64,000 bases of DNA. Origin: Pseudomonas pohangensis. GTDB lineage: Bacteria > Pseudomonadota > Gammaproteobacteria > Pseudomonadales > Pseudomonadaceae. Below, piece by piece: positions 60,483 to 64,000 of this stretch (the first letter of the stretch is position 1; every line of letters starts with the position of its first letter). The stretch covers positions 2,356,001 through 2,420,000 of the forward strand of contig NZ_LT629785.1 of the NCBI RefSeq assembly GCF_900105995.1, written 5' to 3'. A program made the translations under genes and the position numbers. The notes under the pieces are model-generated. The model made no database searches, was not told the origin of the DNA, and saw only the letters and a list, made by a program, of their open reading frames with translations.

Positions 60483-62678
60483 TTACGGCTGCTTGCCGGC
60501 GCTGCGCAACCACTGCTCCGGCAACGCGAGATTGGCCTTGCGCACCGTTTCGACAAAACCACGGAACGGCACATCGGTTATGCCGATCAGCCCCAGATGC
60601 CCGTTTTCGCCATCCAGCAAGCGGCCCGTGACCGGCTGATCAAGGTACTGGAACCAGTGCACCCCAACCAGCTGCGGCTCCTTGAGCGATTCGGCGAGGA
60701 AGTTGGCGTAGGCCGGGCCGCGATCTGCTTCGCTGGCCACTTCACTGACACCACCCCAGAACGGCCCGCGATCGCGCGAAGCGAAATGGAATTCGCTGAC
60801 CAGCACCGGCTTGTCCAGCTCGTGCAACAGGCTCCAGTCATACCCGGACTGCGGTGTGCGGGTGTAAAAATTGAAACTCAGCACATCACAGTACTGGGCG
60901 CAGGAAGCCACGGCTTCCGGGGTTGTCACGGCAAAACGGGCACCAAGCAACAGCTGATTGGGCGCGTGCCATTTCAATGCATCGACAATGGTCTTGAAAT
61001 AGGTGTCGGCATACAGGCGCAGGAAGTTCTGCAGATCCTTCTCGATCTGCGGATACGCCGGATCCGGCAACGGCGCCTGGAACCCCGGATCCTCCATCAG
61101 CTCCCAGGCCTGCAGATCGATGCCCCAGGCCTTGGAAATACCGTTCTGGTTGCGGTACTTGTCACGCAGCTGCTTGAGAAATGCACGCTTGGCCGGCACG
61201 TCGGTGGTCAGCCGCAGGGTGGCGTAAGCCAGCGCATAACGCGAAGCGGCATCGTTGCCCGGAGCCGCCCAGGCCAATTCGTTATCCGCGAAATAACCGA
61301 TCAGCCAGGGATCATCGCGCAGGTCCCGGCTGGCAATGGCGATGGCCCGCTCGGCGGCCATGGCAAAGCGCGGATCGAAAGGGTCCGGCATGCCGCCCCA
61401 CCAGTCCTGCCCGGTCTGAATCGAGGCAAAATCACCCTGAATCGACAGTGGCATGGTGTAAGGGACGCGCTGATTGCCGGCGAACTCCGGATCACTCCAG
61501 TTGCCCAGCGTATTGAAGCCCCAGGCCTGCAGGCGATCCAGGCTCAAAGCTCGCCATTGTGCCGGGTCGGCAGCGCCATACAGTCGCAGCCGGTTGGCGT
61601 TGTAGAAGTCATACCAGCGGCCATGATCGAAGGCCCGGCCACGGTTGGCACCGTTGTCACTGCGGTTGTCACCCGTGCCGTAAAACGCGGAAAGTGGATC
61701 ATCCGCTGGCGGCAGGCTGTCGAACATGGCTTCACGCCCCTCGACATAGGTTTTGCTGTGTGCGCTGCTTACCGTATTCACGCCAAGGGAAAAAAACCCA
61801 TGGCCTTCCGGGGTAACCAGATACCAGCGGCCATCCAGTTTGCTGGTATGAAAGAAGCCGGTGGTCTTGAACACCGGACCATCGAGCAAACCACCAAACT
61901 GATCGGTGGCCGGGCGTTTCGCCAGCCAGTCCTGCAGCTGGGCCTTCTCCCGCGCAAGCATGCCCTGGAGTTGCGCCAGATCCCTGCCCTTCTCCGGCCA
62001 GCTGGCCCGCGTGTACTGCCCGAAGGAATCCACCAGCTGCGTATACAGCGGCGCCTGCAGGTCGTCCTGGCGGGTACCGAAACGACCAAGCAGGATACTC
62101 TGCGCACTATCCGGCTGCGGTATCGACAGGCTGACCGCCAGCACCTGATCCGCAGCCAGCTCACCCTCGACGGTTTCCGCCAGCAGCCAGCGCTGGCCAC
62201 CCTCGCTCCAGGGCATTGGCGGCCCCGCGCGCATGCCATGGGCCAATGGCGAAGTGACTGCCAGCGGCAGCAGCAAGGTCTGCGCAGGACCCGCCGGCAG
62301 CGCTACCCTGGCACGCAGAACCTTGCCGCCAGCACTCTCGATGGAAACGTCCAGGGTAATGGCCCAATCCATAGCGTTCTGTATACGCAGGGACATGGCC
62401 CCGGCACCGGTCCAGTCCCAGTGGCCCGCTTGCGGCAACAGGCGCAGGGCCGGCTGCTCGACCGGCTTGAAGGTCAGCCGGCGCAATATCTCACCCGAGC
62501 CGGTTTCCTCGGCAGTCTGGCTCGGCAACAGGGTGCCCGCCAACTCCAGGCTGACCACATCCAGCGGCTTGACGAAGTTGTACAGTTCGCTGTTTTCGGC
62601 GGCGCCGACCGGCCATGCGCTTCCCAGCCACAGGACCAGCAACGCCACGCCACGCCATGTCATGCACTCTCGCTTCAT
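60483..62678 (-). CDS. GH50-like beta-agarase homologue, secreted
   Basis: A 731-residue protein with a signal peptide (TWRGVALLVLWLGSAWPVGA, cleavage near AAEN). The core resembles GH50 beta-agarases: YNANRLRLYGA, NTLGNWSDPEFAG, DPWLIGYFADNELAW with proposed acid/base Glu467, and VLVSEFHFASRDRG with proposed nucleophile Glu629. A carbohydrate-binding-like N-terminal region (about 30-230) precedes it. The start at 62678 follows GGGAAG; the frame extends 17 codons further. Substrate in a non-marine pseudomonad is unclear: agarose-like or another beta-galactan. Confidence 0.8.
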   Translation of the reverse strand: MKRECMTWRGVALLVLWLGSAWPVGAAENSELYNFVKPLDVVSLELAGTLLPSQTAEETGSGEILRRLTFKPVEQPALRLLPQAGHWDWTGAGAMSLRIQNAMDWAITLDVSIESAGGKVLRARVALPAGPAQTLLLPLAVTSPLAHGMRAGPPMPWSEGGQRWLLAETVEGELAADQVLAVSLSIPQPDSAQSILLGRFGTRQDDLQAPLYTQLVDSFGQYTRASWPEKGRDLAQLQGMLAREKAQLQDWLAKRPATDQFGGLLDGPVFKTTGFFHTSKLDGRWYLVTPEGHGFFSLGVNTVSSAHSKTYVEGREAMFDSLPPADDPLSAFYGTGDNRSDNGANRGRAFDHGRWYDFYNANRLRLYGAADPAQWRALSLDRLQAWGFNTLGNWSDPEFAGNQRVPYTMPLSIQGDFASIQTGQDWWGGMPDPFDPRFAMAAERAIAIASRDLRDDPWLIGYFADNELAWAAPGNDAASRYALAYATLRLTTDVPAKRAFLKQLRDKYRNQNGISKAWGIDLQAWELMEDPGFQAPLPDPAYPQIEKDLQNFLRLYADTYFKTIVDALKWHAPNQLLLGARFAVTTPEAVASCAQYCDVLSFNFYTRTPQSGYDWSLLHELDKPVLVSEFHFASRDRGPFWGGVSEVASEADRGPAYANFLAESLKEPQLVGVHWFQYLDQPVTGRLLDGENGHLGLIGITDVPFRGFVETVRKANLALPEQWLRSAGKQP

Positions 62679-62918
62679 TTGCTTCCCTGTGTCTCCTGTA
62701 GCAGACCCGAACTGCGCCTCCCGAGACAATCAGCTGTCGCCGGATTCGCTTTGAAGTTATTAATATTTTCTTTTAAATTCAATATGTTGAATAAAACAAT
62801 CAGCTACGGACGGGATGCGAAAACCTGTCTGCAATAATGCCTGCATCCGCACTTTCAGTATCGCGCCATCATCAGTTGCAACCAGTGATAACCGTCAAGC
62901 TACCCGCGTTTGTCCGCG
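62679..62918. other. AT-rich upstream region of the GH50 gene
   Basis: A 240-bp gap between two minus-strand genes; 62755-62800 is conspicuously AT-rich. A dyad ATTCAA-TATG-TTGAAT lies at 62777-62792, about 100 bp upstream of the GH50 start, a weak operator candidate. Confidence 0.45.
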
Positions 62919-64000
62919 TCAGGCAATCTCCCGTCGAAACGGTGGCAAGGCATTCAGAATCGCCTTGCCATAGCGCTGGGTGACCAGACGCCTGTCGAGC
63001 AGGGTGATGGTGCCGCGATCTTCTTCAGTTCTCAGTAACCGCCCGCAAGCCTGGATCAGCCGCAAGGAAGCGTCGGGTACGGAAATCTCCATGAACGGAT
63101 TACCGCCACGTGCCTCGATCCATTCGGAGAGTGCCGCTTCCACCGGATCATCCGGTACGGCAAAGGGTATTTTGGCGATCACCACATGCTCGCAATAGGC
63201 CCCCGGCAAGTCCACACCCTCGGAAAAACTGGCCAGCCCGAACAACACACTGGGTTCGCCGTCATCGACACGCCGCTTATGCTTGTTCAACGTCTCCTGT
63301 TTGGACAGGTTGCCCTGGATCAGCACGCGCTGCCGCCATTCGCGCTCCAGCCCGTCAAACACACCCTGCATCTGTTTGCGCGAGGCAAACAGCACCAGAC
63401 TGCCGCGGGCAGCGCCGAGAATCGCCGGCAACTCACGCACGATGGCCGCCGTATGCGCCAGCGCATCGCGCGGATCGGCCTGCAGGTCCGGCACCCGCAA
63501 CACCCCTGCATCTGCATGCAGGAACGGGCTGGGCACTACCGCCGTCACGGCACACTTGGGCAATCCTGCACGCATGCACAGCCGCTCAAAGCTGCCCAGC
63601 GCCGTCAGGGTGGCCGAGGTCAGCAAGGCGCCGTATGCCACATTCCACAGGGTGCGGCGCAACGTATCGGCGGCCAGAATCGGGCTGGCATTGACCTCGA
63701 TATCGAACTGCGAACCGCTATCGGCCAGGCTCAGCCAGCGCGCCATCGGCGGACGGTCATCCGGGTCCTCGGCGGTAAAGGCACACCATAGTTCCCAGTT
63801 ACCCTCGGCGCGGGCCAGCAGACTGCCGAACAGCGGATACCACTCCTCGGCCTGCTGCCTGCCCAGGCCGACGCCCGCCTCACCATCCATCGCCTGCTTG
63901 AGCATTTCGGCGAGCCGGGTAAACAGATCGTTGAGCCGCGCAAAGCCTTTCTTCAGCTCGCTCGCCAGCTCAAGCAGATGCTCCGGCACGACGCCGGCGA
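62919..64000 (-). CDS. dinG: DinG-family ATP-dependent helicase (partial, 5' end beyond window)
   Basis: The C-terminal 360 codons of an XPD/DinG superfamily-2 helicase, open to the window edge. Visible are ALLTSATLTALGSF (motif III-like), SLVLFASRKQMQGVFDGLER, FGLASFSEGVDLPG (motif V) and LIQACGRLLRTEEDRGTITL (motif VI with the arginine finger). DinG unwinds DNA-RNA hybrids and D-loops in SOS and replication-transcription conflicts. The N-terminal Walker A and FeS region lie outside, so gene symbol is provisional. Confidence 0.9.
   Translation of the reverse strand, partial: AGVVPEHLLELASELKKGFARLNDLFTRLAEMLKQAMDGEAGVGLGRQQAEEWYPLFGSLLARAEGNWELWCAFTAEDPDDRPPMARWLSLADSGSQFDIEVNASPILAADTLRRTLWNVAYGALLTSATLTALGSFERLCMRAGLPKCAVTAVVPSPFLHADAGVLRVPDLQADPRDALAHTAAIVRELPAILGAARGSLVLFASRKQMQGVFDGLEREWRQRVLIQGNLSKQETLNKHKRRVDDGEPSVLFGLASFSEGVDLPGAYCEHVVIAKIPFAVPDDPVEAALSEWIEARGGNPFMEISVPDASLRLIQACGRLLRTEEDRGTITLLDRRLVTQRYGKAILNALPPFRREIA

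Noticed and set aside
60093..62837. 914-codon plus-strand open frame opposite the serine hydrolase and GH50 genes
   Set aside because: Spans two real minus-strand genes and their gap; composition and lack of motifs mark it as a shadow.

Overview
The window is a chromosomal segment of a gammaproteobacterium, almost certainly Pseudomonas sensu lato. From memory, the order gap - mfd - csiV - mtnP - nagZ - psrA - lexA - sulA - two small hypotheticals - topA - fadA - fadB - usp - ABC-F - slt - MDR reductase - FGGY kinase - glpD-like - AGPS-like - AraC regulator - moeA - moaB - mobA matches the PA3001-PA3030 block of P. aeruginosa PAO1. PsrA boxes, a lexA-sulA pair, an OprD porin and REP-type intergenic repeats agree with this. 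No prophage, plasmid, transposase or CRISPR array is visible.

Layout. 1-5.9 kb is accessory-like: the end of an SMP-30-like gene, an epimerase, a HigBA toxin-antitoxin module with a probable leaderless promoter, several small genes, and a compact run of ACT-domain protein, thiol dioxygenase, membrane protein and Fe-S uracil-DNA glycosylase. 5.9-29.6 kb is conserved housekeeping: long-form GapDH, Mfd, CsiV, methylthioinosine phosphorylase, murein recycling (NagZ plus a YkuD-fold protein with no signal peptide), the fatty-acid regulator PsrA, the SOS regulator LexA with SulA, topoisomerase I, the FadBA beta-oxidation complex, an ABC-F ATPase and soluble lytic transglycosylase. 29.6-30.4 kb holds two diverged, inverted copies of a dispersed hairpin element. 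30.4-38.5 kb holds an MDR reductase, a MOSC protein and a kinase / glycerol-3-phosphate-oxidase / alkyl-DHAP-synthase-like trio divergent from an AraC-type regulator. A 129-bp-period tandem REP array separates this from molybdenum-cofactor genes and tRNA-Pro(CGG).

42.4-48 kb carries a two-domain thioredoxin-fold protein and a TetR-linked set with an FGly-type sulfatase, an AtsA-like metallo-beta-lactamase-fold hydrolase and a DUF1330 protein. 48-57.6 kb holds two CPA2 cation/proton antiporters, Hsp20, an OprD porin next to a DASS carboxylate permease, a glycine-zipper lipoprotein and PdxH. 57.7-64 kb holds a GGDEF-EAL protein with a degenerate GGDEF motif, a serine hydrolase, a GH50-like agarase homologue and the C-terminal part of a DinG-type helicase.

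The most interesting unproven system is the kinase/GlpD/AGPS-like cluster, whose enzymology would fit conversion of O-alkylglycerols to DHAP plus a fatty alcohol, the ether-lipid pathway run backwards. Other second-look items are the paired hairpin repeats whose stems differ in sequence but keep pairing, the repeat edges that supply stop codons to mtnP and the MOSC gene, and the co-localised unrelated sulfatase folds. All family assignments come from reading the translated sequence and from recalled family knowledge; no database search was run.
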